Shown: positions 11,412 through 23,627 of the stretch, piece by piece
Layout of the letters: every line of letters starts with the position of its first letter
Numbering within the stretch: position 1 is the first letter of the stretch
DNA from: Zanthoxylum bungeanum
Taxonomy: Eukaryota; Streptophyta; Magnoliopsida; Sapindales; Rutaceae
Length of the DNA: 64,000 nt
Reading direction: 5' to 3'
Assembly (NCBI GenBank): GCA_019454045.1
Contig: SKCR01036771.1
Location: forward strand, 43,205 to 107,204
Program-made: the position numbers and the translations under genes
The notes under the pieces: generated by a model
Told to the model about the DNA's origin: nothing
What the model saw: the letters and a program-made list of their open reading frames with translations, nothing else
Database searches by the model: none

Positions 11412-14400
11412 CAATGTTCGAAAACTCGGTATGCGATGCGAGGTGGGCACTTACGTGAGGTGAGGCGGTCGAGGCGGTAGCGTCAATCCAGATATAGGGA
11501 AAAATACAAATATATAAAATAAATTCATAAAATTGTCAAAATCAAATCATCCACAACACAAAATCATCTATCAAAATTAAATAAAGTAAAACATAACAAA
11601 ATAAGTTTATGAGAAAAATGGTTATTAATCTCTAGGTAAGCTATCATTTATGTCTAACGACATGAAATATGGATCTAAGGTTTTATCTTCTCCATCATCA
11701 TCTGAGTTGTCATCTTCTAAAGTGTCATCATCATATCTAATTCCTCCACCATCCTCATCATCAGTTGCAATATCGTCCCACTCAGGTTCATCATCAACAA
11801 GTTGCATAATCTTTCTTTTACCTAACAAATAATATAAAGTCGTATGTTTATCTATATGTAAATTACTTTGCATGTGATTTCATTTAAATAAATTACCTTT
11901 ATTTCTTTTTCTCTTTTGTGCAGATAGCCAACTTCCAATTTGTTGACTAATAGTAGCTCCAAAAAATCCCTCTGAAGATGTTTCATTGACATTCTCTTCT
12001 CCAACCACCCATTCATCATCATAAGGCACCTCATCCTCAAATAAGGGATCAACATCCTCTTTCATTGATTGTTTCTTCAAAAACTTATATTGTAACCTCA
12101 TGTTATACATTACATACACCAATGAGTTCAATTTTTGAGTGGACAATCTATTTCTTCTCTTTATATGAATCTACACACATGATTATAAATTTTATCAAAA
12201 ATAAAATAAATTTATTTATTTGAATGACGTATCAAATAAGTTTTTGTGAGCATATATCGAATTGAATGTACTCCAATTACGCTCGTATCCCGAAGATGAG
12301 CATGTTAGACTCAAAATCTTTATAACTAAGGACTGCAGTTGAGGAGTTTGGTCTCTATATTGTTTCCACCATTCAGCTACAATAACAATGAACACACAAT
12401 TCAAATTAAGATAAAAGTGTAATAATTGTAATAATACCTAAATGATAATTCACATACCATGACTATGATTGAAGAGGGTGATTCTAGCAAGGCCAAAAGA
12501 AAACATCTCTATTTTATTTAAGAAGGCATCCATATGCACATCTGCCTTCGCTTTATCTTTATCATTGGTGATAAGTCTAGCCATACACATGAAAAATCCT
12601 AACTTAATCTCCGGATGAGTTGAAGGATTGTCTGAATACTGGATTTGGGGATTCAAAAAAAACGCAGCTGCATGCAAATGACTGTGCATCTGAAACTCCC
12701 ACCTATCATCAATAATCTTTCATATCTCTTTGTATGCTCCAACTTCATCTTTCAATTTTTTTGCTATTTCTTCCTTTGCTTTATCCATGGCACCATAGAT
12801 GAACCTCATCCTAGGTATTTTTCACCATCTGTAATCCCCAACACATAAACCAAAGGTTTGGTGGTTTTTAATGCATAATTCATGCTGAACCGGAACCTAT
12901 CACTCAAAATGATTTTCTTCACTTCTCTTCTTTCGGGCTTCTTTGACAAATTATGATCATTCTATTCCTTGGAAGTAAATATTTGCTCCAACTGTTGCTT
13001 GAGACTGTACATATTTTGTAATGTCAAGTATGCAGTAGCAAATCTTGTTGGAGTAGGACGCACTAAGTCTTTCTTTGTAAAACTCATCATCAAAGCCAAA
13101 AATCGATCCATGGTTATATATGAAATTACTCACATGTTATAAAGACAGTAATAATTACATTGTCAAATAATATATTTTTAAACAAAAAATAAAATAAAAA
13201 AATTGTGCAACTACAATTTATAATTACCTTCTTTGCTTTTGTCAATGCAATTTTGTGTTGAGTTGGCTTTCTAATTTGTTCAAGTATCAAATCAATACAG
13301 TGTGCAACACACGGCGTCCACCACAACCTTTTTCCTCTTATTCATCAACAGTTCGCCAGTTTTCTTGTAGTTTGATGCATTATCTGTCACTATTTGGATA
13401 ACAATATCCTCTCCAACTTCTTCAACAACATCATCAAAAGAGCTTAAATAACAATTTTACATCATTTACTACATCACTAGCATCAACAGACTTTAAAAAA
13501 ACTATATCTTTAGGATTGTTCACAAGGAAGTTTAATAATTGTCTTCCTCTTATATCCTTCCACCCATCTGACATAATAGTCACACATGTCTTTTTCCATG
13601 ACTTTTTTACATTATCAACTATTTTTTGTGTGTTTGCTACTTCCTTGTTAAGTATTGTAGTTGATAGCTCATAAGGTGTAGGTGGTTTTCTACCACGTCC
13701 AAAATTGCCAATTGATCGTAACATATTAACAAATGATGGAATATGGGCAACATTGAAAGCAATTCTATTCTCAAAAAAGAACTTATCAATGTCTTGTGTC
13801 GTGCGATCACGCAACTCTTTCTCACTTCCTTGCACTATCGGATTTTCCCCAACCTCTGGTTCCTCAACCTTTTGTACAAATCTATCCATTGGTCCTATGA
13901 CTCTTCTTTTGGGAGCAATAGTGTTTTGATCATTAGTAGATTTATTGTGAAAGGAGACACTTTGGTCAATTATTTCTTCTCTATATAATTGTGCTACCTT
14001 TTTTGCATTAGATTGCTTCTCCAAGTAATTTTTTATTTCATCTTTTACTTCTGAGGGAACCTCTGTACATGGGGCAGCATTACCATGAATACCCGCAATG
14101 TGTTCTTTCATTCTAAACACACCCTCTTTGAGTATTTTATCACATAAAATACATTGAATGTACCATTTGCCTTCTCCTCTTTCAATTTCATGCCCATACT
14201 TCCAAGCTGGATCATTCCGACTCGCCATGGCCACTACAATAAAAAAAAAATCAGCAAAAAGAATTAATTAAAAATTCTGCAAAAATGTGAAGATGATGAC
14301 ACAAGTAACACTAGCAACAAAAGTTAAAACATTAAGTACAAATGAACATTGTCGAAGCATGTGGCTAAGTTAAAAAAGTAGGTACAAATGAATAATGTTG

Positions 14401-15021
14401 AAGCACGTGGCCAATTTATAATTTGACTCTGACACATGTTACTCGTGTCATCATCTTCACTTTTTTACTTCAACAGTGGCCATAATCTGGACACATGCTT
14501 CAAGCCTTCAACAGAAATAAATAAATAAACAAATATATTAATAAACAATGAAATAACAGGAAACAGTCTTCATCCTTCACTCAACCGAAAAAATCCAGAA
14601 AACAAATTGAAGATAGAATAATGAGGATGAAGATGGCAGACGCTAAACCCAGTTTCAACAGGAGGCGCAAGAAAAATTTAGTAAATAAAAATTAAAGATG
14701 AAGTATCTGAGTTGATGATGAGAATAAAAAATGAATATGAAAGAGATTTAGGGTTAGTATTCAAAACTCAACAGAGATCTTCTCTATTTATAATTCTATT
14801 TCTTGTAAAATAGGAAGCTGATTCGTTACACCACTTTTGGTTTTTTTTTTTTTTAATTTTATTTTTTTAAAAAGGTAATTTTCGTCGAGGCTCCGCCTCC
14901 CACCTTATTCGAACGCCCGATGAAATTTTTTCTGAGGCGACCTTTTCCCATTTTCTAGTTCAAGGCAGCGCTGTCGTCGAGGCAATCGAGGCGCCGCCTC
15001 GAACCAAATTTTGAAACATTG
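11412..15021 (-). mobile_element. hAT DNA transposon with TIRs and 8-bp target duplication
   Basis: The ends are imperfect inverted repeats: CAATGTTCGAAAACTCGGT on the left and, reverse complemented, CAATGTTTCAAAATTTGGT on the right. They are flanked by GTTTTTAG (11404-11411) and GTTTTTGG (15022-15029), a 7/8 match and the 8-bp duplication typical of hAT. Inside each end are repeats of GAGGCG/CGCCTC (11448-11478 and 14880-15000), likely transposase subterminal binding sites. It sits inside the Gypsy element, so it is younger than it. Confidence 0.88.
11625..14234 (-). pseudogene. hAT transposase, BED-finger type, frame-broken
   Basis: The transposase starts MAMASRNDPAWKYG at 14234 with a BED-type zinc finger (CILC ... 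HIAGIH, residues about 28-50) and runs 266 residues into the catalytic core (MSDGWKDIRGRQLLNF, first catalytic Asp). A one-base slip near 13440 moves the frame; TDNASNYKK (second Asp region) follows near 13380. Another slip precedes WWTPCVAHCIDLILEQ (13326), which ends at a GT splice-like donor. The C-terminal hAT dimerisation block is at 12380-12230 (WWKQYRD ... SSGYERNWSTF, with the catalytic Glu), followed by an acidic tail ending at 11625. Domain order is complete, but at least two frameshifts make it inactive as read. Confidence 0.85.
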
Positions 15022-15029
15022 GTTTTTGG

Positions 15030-15786
15030 AGGAAACCAAGTTTTGATTGCGGACTCCTTCCTAGAGCTTCATCCGATTTTATCTTCCTACACTAAATACT
15101 TCTTTGGAATCCAGATCTTACGCAATACCCTTCCCATAAGTAATTATGTGTCCTTTTCTCTGAGCCTCCTTTTGGAATCCAACATCTTCCTCAAATCAAT
15201 TCACATTAGCCACCAGAGGAAAATGGTCTTCATCAACCAGCATAGTTTCCTTCTTCTCGTGGAACTTTAAAATTCCTTTATTGATTTTGTCTTGCACCAC
15301 CCTTTTAAAGCCCAACAAGAATTAGTCAAATGATTGTAAGAGTTGTGATACTTATGATACTCATTTCCTTTGAGCTCATCTTTGGTAGGAATTTTGTGAT
15401 CGAAAGGTAGAGTCAGAAACTCCTCATTCATGAGGAAGTCAAAAATTTCCTCAGTCTTAGTCACGTCAAAGGAGAACTTGGTGGTACTAGAACTTGTTGT
15501 TTTCTTCCATGCTTCTGGTGTCTTCTTAATTAGAAGAAAACATACACAAGATCCCAAATTGTTGAGATCCGCTACTGTAATTCCTTTTGCATCTGCTTCC
15601 TAGTAATATGACATATAGATGATTTCCTCCAATGGATTTCCTCCCTCAATAACTCTTCGTACTCAGCCATTTTGGCAGATAATTCAAAAAAGTCCCTGAA
15701 TTTCATCCCTTGGAACTTCTTCCTCAATTCTATGTCCAAGTCTCTTTGTGTCATTTTTACGAACTCTGTTTCTGACAGGTATATCA
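15030..15786 (-). pseudogene. Gypsy gag, middle part
   Basis: Minus-strand segment 15786-15572 reads YLSETEFVKMTQRDLDIELR and KKFQGMKFRDFFEL, the capsid segment of a plant Gypsy gag. A stop and a frame change separate it from 15557-15267, with KIPTKDELKGNEYHKYHNS and TNSCWALKG, the region before the knuckle in this group. It continues directly from the gag half at 25557-26460 once Copia B is removed. Confidence 0.8.
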
Positions 15787-17718
15787 TGTTGGGATTTATG
15801 TCCTAGAGCTTCATGTGTTGTAAAACGGAATTGATTATTGTAATAATTATAAACGCATTATTCATTTATCAAAGTTGTTTGATTTAAATTGCATATTGTC
15901 TAATTGTCTTGTTTACCTTGATTACTTTTGTACCTTTAGACTTAGTGTATGTTTGATACACAAGAGGATTTAAGTCTGAAGTTAGTAATCTAAATTGTCC
16001 ATAGAGAGCAAACAGAGTGGGTACTTTGTTTGTGGTTTATCTATAGCTGCGGTTCATTCTATACTTGTATGACGACCTTGATCCGGATTCGTTCATGTGG
16101 TGACATGAGAATGGAGGCACCTTGTATGATATGATCATATAGGACTGGACTCAGATAAATATGAATTTTTTTTTTAATATCCGTTAACCCAAGAAATTCA
16201 TTTTATCTATTAGATGGTCATATATGGATTAATCTTAATCCTGAGTGTACTACGAACTCCTGCATGTTAGGCTGTGTCCTTTGATTTACTATGGTGAGGT
16301 TGGTGTAGCAGTCCCGGCCAATAACTACGTATTTTGGGGATATGGTTTGGTATGTAGCTGGGAACGTTTTACATAGATATGGAATTCACTCCTTCTTTCG
16401 AGAAGTAGAAGAATATCTCTTTTAAGAGTTGATTCGGGACTTGAATAATTTTGAGCGCTCAACTTTCATATTACGAATAGAAAGTATTATATTCATAATT
16501 GTTATGAATTAATTGTTCATTATAGAATCAATGGTGCTTAAAAGACAAAATATTTAGAGGGGTATAACGGACTTATGACCCGGCTCTATTTATTAGATAT
16601 TCGTGAAGGGCTATATCCATATGTAGTGACTATATCGATGGACACCGAAGTTTGTTCGGCTTATATTTCCATCTACGGTAACGGGAGTTCAACTTCGAGT
16701 TTTTAGTGGAATAACGCGGAGTTAATAATTCGTAATATTTAATTAAAGAGTTTAATTAATATTTCGGAATTATTGGAGCTCGGAACCGTAGGTCCATTTG
16801 GTCCCCGTGCTAGCTCGATTAACTGTAGCAAACCTAATTTAATTAGATTGTCTAATAATATGCTCACATTAGATTTAAATATTGTTAATATGATTAATAA
16901 TACTTTTGTCACAAATGAAAATAATATTAAATTAGTTTAATATTATATTTTCTAATATTTTGATTATAAGATAATCAAATAATAATTATAAGATAATTAT
17001 TACATCATCATTGATAATGCATAATTATGAGATAATTATGACATCATTATTTGATAATGGTAAATGCATTATCAAGACAAGCCTTAATGGTTTGCCAAAT
17101 CATCCACCAAGTTTTTGTTAATTAGTTTTGACCTAATTACCTAACTTGTTCCATTATCTAATGGATTTGGTTGACACTCCACTCAAGTGTGTTGGCCATT
17201 TACAATTGATAAAATTGAGTGGATGTTGATGGAATGGCTTAAGTTTATATTCTCTACCATTCCCACTCAAAGGTTGGGTGAATTCAAGAAAACATCATAC
17301 TTAGCATTTTGGAAAAAGTTTTTCAAGAGAGAGCTAAAAACATTCACAAAAGTTGTGAGTAAGGTAGAGAGAAAAATCTAATTTCTCAATAGTTGAGATT
17401 AGAAAGAAAAACAAAAGTGAACAAGATACTTGATCTTCTTCATCTCATCTTTCTAAAGCCAAAATAGTTTGTGACATTATCAAATTCTCTAAAAAGTTTA
17501 GAGGTTGATCTTTGTGAGTGAAGCCCACACTTCGGTTTGTTGGTTTCGAGAGATAGCTCGGAAGATTGAGTGGTTGATTCTACGGTAGAATCTCAAATGA
17601 AATTCATCAAGAGTTTTGTGGAGTTCGACTTTAACAAAGGAGAAGGCAGAGAAAATTTTAAAGATCGGTGCCACCACATCCGCAACTTCCGCCGCGCAAG
17701 AGGAAACGGTTTCCAACA
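15787..17718 (+). repeat. 5' LTR of Copia B (1,932 bp)
   Basis: Starts TGTTGGGATTTATG and ends GGTTTCCAACA, followed after two bases by the PBS. It is almost identical to 23628-25556. The short reading frames near 17187-17381 and 17570-17801 recur in the other LTR and look like chance frames. Confidence 0.95.
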
Positions 17719-17720
17719 AT

Positions 17721-17733
17721 TGGTATCAGAGAT
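17721..17733 (+). promoter_or_regulatory. Primer binding site of Copia B
   Basis: TGGTATCAGAGAT, two bases after the LTR end, complementary to initiator tRNA-Met apart from the last bases. Confidence 0.88.
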
Positions 17734-19628
17734 TAAGGTTGAAAAGTTTTCTTAACTCTTCTCTTTTAAGTTTCAGTTTTAATAATTTATATGAGATATA
17801 GATTATTAGAATGCATGTTATGATGAGTAGGCACAATTAGATTCATGAGATGAATGGTTTGAATGTTCATGTGATGAATGTTTAATTTTGATTCATGTGA
17901 TGAATGTATTGCGTTGATCGTTAATTTTTCCGGCTCTTATTTTTAGTATTGGAAATGTAAGACCATAAGGTCATATTCTTTCAAGTGTTGTAAGTTCATT
18001 TCTTTTGTAATAAGTCCTTTTTGGAACTCAATTTGTAACTTGGAGGAGCCGATGCCGCGAAGGACTCATTACGAACCTATTCCGCGAAGAACTCAACAAC
18101 ATACCATGGAGCAAGATTTGAAGACCAAGGGATGCCTTGGATTTATTATACTAATTAGATTAGTAATTTTTTAAAAAACAATAAGAGTCCGGTTAACGCA
18201 ATTTATGTATGTATGTTAAACTTCATTCCGTTACGAGTCTGTAGAAAAAAACGGGGACCAAAACGGACTCCGAAAGCTCCCGAACGGAGTAAATGAAGTG
18301 CTAGTGTTTTGACACCAGACCGATATCGTTCGAACTCCCGTAAAACGAAACTCAAACATTTTGCTATTGCCTGGAAAACGTTCGAACGCCAGAAAACGAA
18401 ACACAAACGTTTTCAGCCTAGACCTGGTCATATAAATATGTTTTAAATTGTTTATTAACATGTCATATAGCCTAGGGTGCCTACTCTTGCATTTTCACAT
18501 GCCATAACATGTAGACATGCATGATATTCAAGTCATAAAATATGATTTTATGTAAATTTAAAAGTTAAATTACAATATAAGATGCATGTAAATGAATTAA
18601 TAAGATTAATTGGTTAAAGGTTTAAAAATTTGGAATTCAAGTTTTAGAACAAATGGACATTATAAGTACATTATTTTCCTTGGTATATCGGATGGAAACC
18701 CGGATATAAATTCCATAGCCGCTTCCGAATGGACGGTAATTTGGTTTGCACTCGGGATATAATTTCACGTACCTTTGGAGTAAATAACGTACTTTTATCT
18801 ATTAAATGGTTTAATGACATATAGTTCATTAGTTGAATTCTAAAATTTTAAAAACCTATAAGTGAACTAATTTTTTAATTGTTAAAATTGATTAGATCAC
18901 TTAAGCAAACTTGATTAAATTAGTTTAATTAAGTTAATGATTAGTAGAGACTAATAAGTATTAGTGAATAAAATTTTAAGTGTTAAAATTGGTTAGATCA
19001 CTAATAATCCACTAGTATTTATAAAGATATGTTTTAGCCGAGCATAATCTTAATACATTAGAAACTAATGAGATAGAAACCTTAAACTTCAAATAGTGAG
19101 TGGGAGAGGGGTATACCACTATATATCCCACGATCTCCATTGTTATCCAAAAATGTGAGATTCAATAGGCGCCTTGTGGCAGCTTTGTTCCTGTCCCTCT
19201 ACGGATGGTGTCCTTATTGGGTCAATATCAGGTTTGGATTCCGAAAGGATAGGAACTCTAGATGTATTTGGTGATTTGACCTACCCTACGGCGGCACTTC
19301 ACTAGTTAAGTCCAAGGGTTCCGAAATAATGGGTCACACTCACAAAGGAATGGTTAAGTTGTTAATCAAAGCTTCATTGATCAAAATAACGGTAGTTGAT
19401 TAATATAGGAATAAGAGTTATTTCAGATATATTAATCAATTGAAAATGTCTCAATCTATCATGCGAATACTTGACCTACCCTACGGCGGCACTTATTTGT
19501 GGGATGATAGATAACCGTGGCATAGTAATTCTTTTAGGTTTCTAATTCATTACACATTGATCATGCATCATGTTTAATTTTATGCCTAAATGTTTGACAA
19601 TTTCAATATGCGATGAATAAATGATTGA
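17734..19628 (+). other. Long non-coding leader of Copia B
   Basis: Nearly 1.9 kb separates PBS and gag with no credible frame. It contains a perfect 24-base direct repeat (19276-19299 and 19471-19494) and, at 18225-18300, a block that recurs in reverse orientation in the solo LTR at about 35836-35910. A pyrimidine-rich TTTATTATTTTTCAG at about 19637-19651, just inside the first possible gag codons, looks like a splice acceptor, so the leader may be partly removed by splicing (inference). Confidence 0.7.
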
Positions 19629-20513
19629 ATGCGCGTTTATTATTTTTCAGCCATTGCATCTGCAATAATCTCAATAATCAAACAACAAGAAAAATTAACC
19701 GGGGATAATTATGTTAAATGGAAAAGTGACATGAATGCTATCTTGGTCTGCAAAGACCTTAAATTTGTCCTAATGGAGGAATGTCCTCCTGAGCCAGCAC
19801 CTAATGCTGGCAGAACTGCACGTAATTCCTATAATAATTGGATTAAAGCTGATGAGAAAGCCCATAGCTATTTGATAGCATCCATGTCTGAGGTTCTTGC
19901 TGCACAACATCAGCCTATGGCGACAGCATCATTGATTATGCAGTCATTACAGAACATGTTTGGGCAACCTTCAGACCGGCAACAACATGAGGCAATTGCC
20001 TCTCTATTGACCGCTAGAATGAAGGAAGGCACCTCAGTCCGAGACCATGTGTTAAGGATGATGGCTCATCTTAATATGGCTGAAACCCATGGAGCACGTA
20101 TCAATGTGCAAAGCCAGGTGACAATGATCATGGAAACCCTTCCGAAGAGTTTCCTGCAGTTTAAAAGCAATTGTTCTATGAATAAATTGACTTTTACGTT
20201 GACTGAACTGCTAAATGAGCTCACCAATTATGAGAACGTTATAAACGGTCCTCGTAAGACCAATGCTGAGGCAAATGTTGCCGAATCTTCTAAATCTGCA
20301 AAGAAGAAGAAGAAAGGCAATTGGAAGGCAAAGGCAAAACCAATAAAAAAAAAAAGAACAACAAAAGCTCCAAAGGAACCAATGCCAAAGGAAAATGTTT
20401 CCATTGTGAACAACAAGGGCATTGGAAAAGGAATTGTCCGAAATACCTTGCCGAGCTTAAAGAGAAGAAAAACTCAGGTAAATATGATTTACTTGTTATT
20501 GAGTCTCTTTTAG
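19629..20513 (+). pseudogene. Copia B gag, frame lost at an A-run
   Basis: Gag packages the RNA and forms the particle. The frame gives a 294-residue reading starting MRVYYFSAIAS, but homology to Copia gag begins nearer QEKLTGDNYVKWKSDMNAIL, so the true start may be downstream. UBN2-type gag features follow (LTARMKEGTSVRDHVLRMM, LNMAETHG, MIMETLPKSF). At an 11-A run (20345-20355) the frame leaves the coding phase. The next frame carries the CCHC knuckle CFHCEQQGHWKRNC at 20396-20437. One more A would restore phase, so a single-base loss is the simplest explanation. Confidence 0.88.
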
Positions 20514-23500
20514 TAGAGGATGATAAATCCGCTTGGATTGTTGATTCTGGTGCCACTAACCATGTTTGTTGTTCTTTGCAGCTACTTGACTCATGGAGGG
20601 ACCTTTCTGAAGGTAGCTTCACCATGAGAGTTGGGACAGGAGATGCTGTTTCAGCAAAAACAGTGGGAGATTCCAAGTTAAACTTTAATAATAGTTATTT
20701 ATGTTTAAATGGTGTGCTATATATTCTTGGTTTTCGCAGGAATTTGATTTCTGTTACAAAACTTATGGAACATGGTTTTTCTATTTCGTTTAATAATAAG
20801 TTAGTTATTATTAGTAGAAATGGATTAAATATATGCACAGGAAACTCTGAAAATAATCTATATGTATTAAGACCGTTAATGCATAAATCACTGCTTAATA
20901 CTGAAATGTTTAAGATTGAAAGATCTAAAATAAAACGGCAAAAGATTTCTCATGATGATACCTATTTATGGCACCTTAGACTTGGTCACATTAACCTTGA
21001 CCGGATAGATAGACTAATTAAGAACGGAGTTTTAAATCAGTTAAAACTCGGTACTTTACCTGTCTGCGAATCCTGTTTAGAAGGCAAAATGACTAAGAGA
21101 CCTTTTACTGGAAAAGGGATAAGAGCCAAAAACCACTTGAGCTAATACATTCGGACGTTTGCGGACCGATGAATGTAAAGGCACGAGGTGGTTATGAATA
21201 CTTTGTCACTTTCATTGACGATTATTCTAGATATGGGTATGTTTATCTAATGCAGCACAAGTCAGATACATTTGAAAAGTTCAAAGAATATCGTGCTGAG
21301 GTTGAGAACTAGTTAGGTAAAAGCATCAAAATTCTACTACGATCAGATCGTGGAGGTGAATACCTTGATAAAGATTTCGAGGAATTCTTAGTTGAGCATG
21401 GAATTGTTTCACACAGCCACAGCACCTGGAACACCACAACAAAACGGTGTTGCAGAAAGGAGAAATCGAACCCTACTAGACATGATGAGATCAATGTTTA
21501 GTTATAGCACTCTACCTAGTTCATTCTGGGGTATGCATTGGAAACATCAATGTATATCCTGAATGTAGTTCCTTCTAAGTCTATTCCTAAGACTCCCTTA
21601 GAGTTGTGGAGTGGTCGTAAAGCTAGTTTGCGACATTTCCGCATATGGGGGTGTCCAGCACATGTGCTAAAGAACAAGACTACTAAGTTGGAACCACGTT
21701 CACAGGTGTGCCTATTTGTAGGCTATCCTAAGGAAACTAGGGGTTGATTCTTTTATAATCCAGAAGATAATAAAGTATTTGTATCGACAAATGCTACATT
21801 TCTTGAGGAGGATTATATGAAAGAATTCAAACCTCGAAGTAAAGTGTTACTTGCTGGTACGACCAGTGAACCATTGTCAAATGTTGACAAAGACATAACA
21901 CCTTCAGCATCTGAAAGTCAGATGCAAGTTTATCAGAATACCATGCCACCTAGACGCAGTGGGAGGGTTGTAAGACAACCTGAACGCTATCTAGGAAATG
22001 GTGAGGTGCAAGTTGTTGCATCTTGTGATGGTATAGATGATCCATTGACCTATCGTAGTGCAATGGATGATACTGATAAAGAAGAATGGCTCAAAGCCAT
22101 GAACCTTGAGATGGAGTCCATGTACTCTAACTCAGTGTGGGAACTTGTGGACCAACCTAATGGAGTAAAACCCATAGGTTGCAAGTGGATCTACAAGAGA
22201 AAAAGAGGAATAGATAGGAAAGTACAGACTTTCAAGGCTAGACTAGTGGCAAAGGGTTATACCCAAAAAGAGGGAGTTGACTATGAAGAAACTTTCTCGC
22301 CAGTAGCCATGCTTAAATCCATCAGGATTCTTCTTTCCATTGCCTCATATTATGACTAGAGATTTGGCAAATGGACGTCAAGACTGCATTCTTGAATGGC
22401 AATCTTGATGAAAGTATCTATATGGTACAACCAGAGGGGTTCATAACCCAAGGCCAAGAGCAAAAGGTTTGCAAGTTGCAAAGGTCCATTTATGGGCTTA
22501 AGCAAGCATCTAGATCTTGGAACATAAGATTTGATACTACGATCAAGTCTTATAACTTTGAGCAAAACATCGATGAACCTTGTGTCTACAAGCGCATCAT
22601 TGATGGGATGTGATTTTCCTTGTGTTATACGTCGATGATATTTTACTCATTGGGATGATGTAAAGATATTATCGGACGTTAAAATCTGGCTAGCTAACCA
22701 ATTCCAAATGAAAGATTTAAGAGAGGCAAGTTATGTACTTGGGATCCAGATCATTCGGGATCGCAAGAAACGACTGTTAGCAATGTCTCAAGCATCCTAT
22801 ATCGACAAGATTCTTGTGCGATTTGGAATGCAAAATTCCAAGAAAGGTAATTTACCTTTCAGACATGGGATTCATTTGTCTAAGGAACAGTCTCCTAAGA
22901 CACCTCAAGCAGTTGAGGAGATGAGACATATTTCATATGCTTCAGCAGTTGGAAGTCTTATGTATGCTATGTTATGCACGAGACCGGACATCTGTTTTGC
23001 AGTGGGAGTAGTCAGTAGGTTTCAATCCAACCCAGGATTAGATCATTGGGTGGCAGTGAAACACATTCTCAAGTATCTTCGGAGAACGAGAAATTATATG
23101 CTAGTATGTTCTGGTAAGGATATGATCCTCAGGGGATATACAGATTCTGATTTTCAGACGGATGTAGATTCTAGGAAATCAACATCCGGATCAGTATTCA
23201 CCCTAGGTGGTGGAGCTATGGTATGGAGGAGCATTAAGCAATCTTGTATTGCTGACTCCACCATGGAGGCTGAATATGTAGCAGCTTGTGAAGCAACTAA
23301 GGAAGCAGTCTGGCTCCGTAAATTCTTGGCATATCTGGAAGTTGTTCCAGATATGGATAAACCACTCACACTTTATTGCGATAATAGTGGAGCAATGGCG
23401 AATTCCAAGGAACCAAGAAGCCACAAGCGGGGTAAGCATATTGAGAGAAAATATCACCTTATCAGGGAGATAGTGCCGAGAGGAGATGTCATTGTCACGC

Positions 23501-23613
23501 AGATTCCATCCGCAGACAACCCAGCTGATCCGTTTACAAAGACCTTATCGGCTACAGTATTTGAAGGTCACCTAAATGGTTTAGGATTACATGACATGTC
23601 CCATTTGCTCTAG
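20461..23613 (+). pseudogene. Copia B pol: protease, integrase, RT, RNase H with several frame breaks
   Basis: Protease has WIVDSGATNHV (active DSGA at 20543-20554). Integrase zinc-binding HLRLGHINL ... CESCLEGK ends near 21090, then a frame change, the catalytic core HSDVCGPMNV ... FIDDYSR (from about 21145), a TAG at 21310, and further slips near 21410 and 21536. The C-terminal GKY-like part is LELWSGRKASLRHFRIWGCP. A TGA sits at 21746. RT runs from [20 protein letters not shown] through [17 protein letters not shown], with a slip at about 22358, to LYVDDIL (YVDD at 22628-22639), with slips at about 22613 and 22655. RNase H (DSTMEAEYVAACEATKEAVW) ends with MSHLL and TAG at 23611. Most breaks are one-base losses. 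Confidence 0.92.
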
Positions 23614-23615
23614 TC

Positions 23616-23627
23616 CAAGTGGGAGAT
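23616..23627 (+). promoter_or_regulatory. Polypurine tract of Copia B
   Basis: CAAGTGGGAGAT immediately before the 3' LTR, three bases after the pol stop codon. It primes plus-strand DNA synthesis. Confidence 0.88.

Noticed and set aside
20228..20676. Antisense frame of 128 codons opposite gag/protease
   Set aside because: Shadow of the Copia gag-pol coding strand; Phe- and Leu-rich with no motif.
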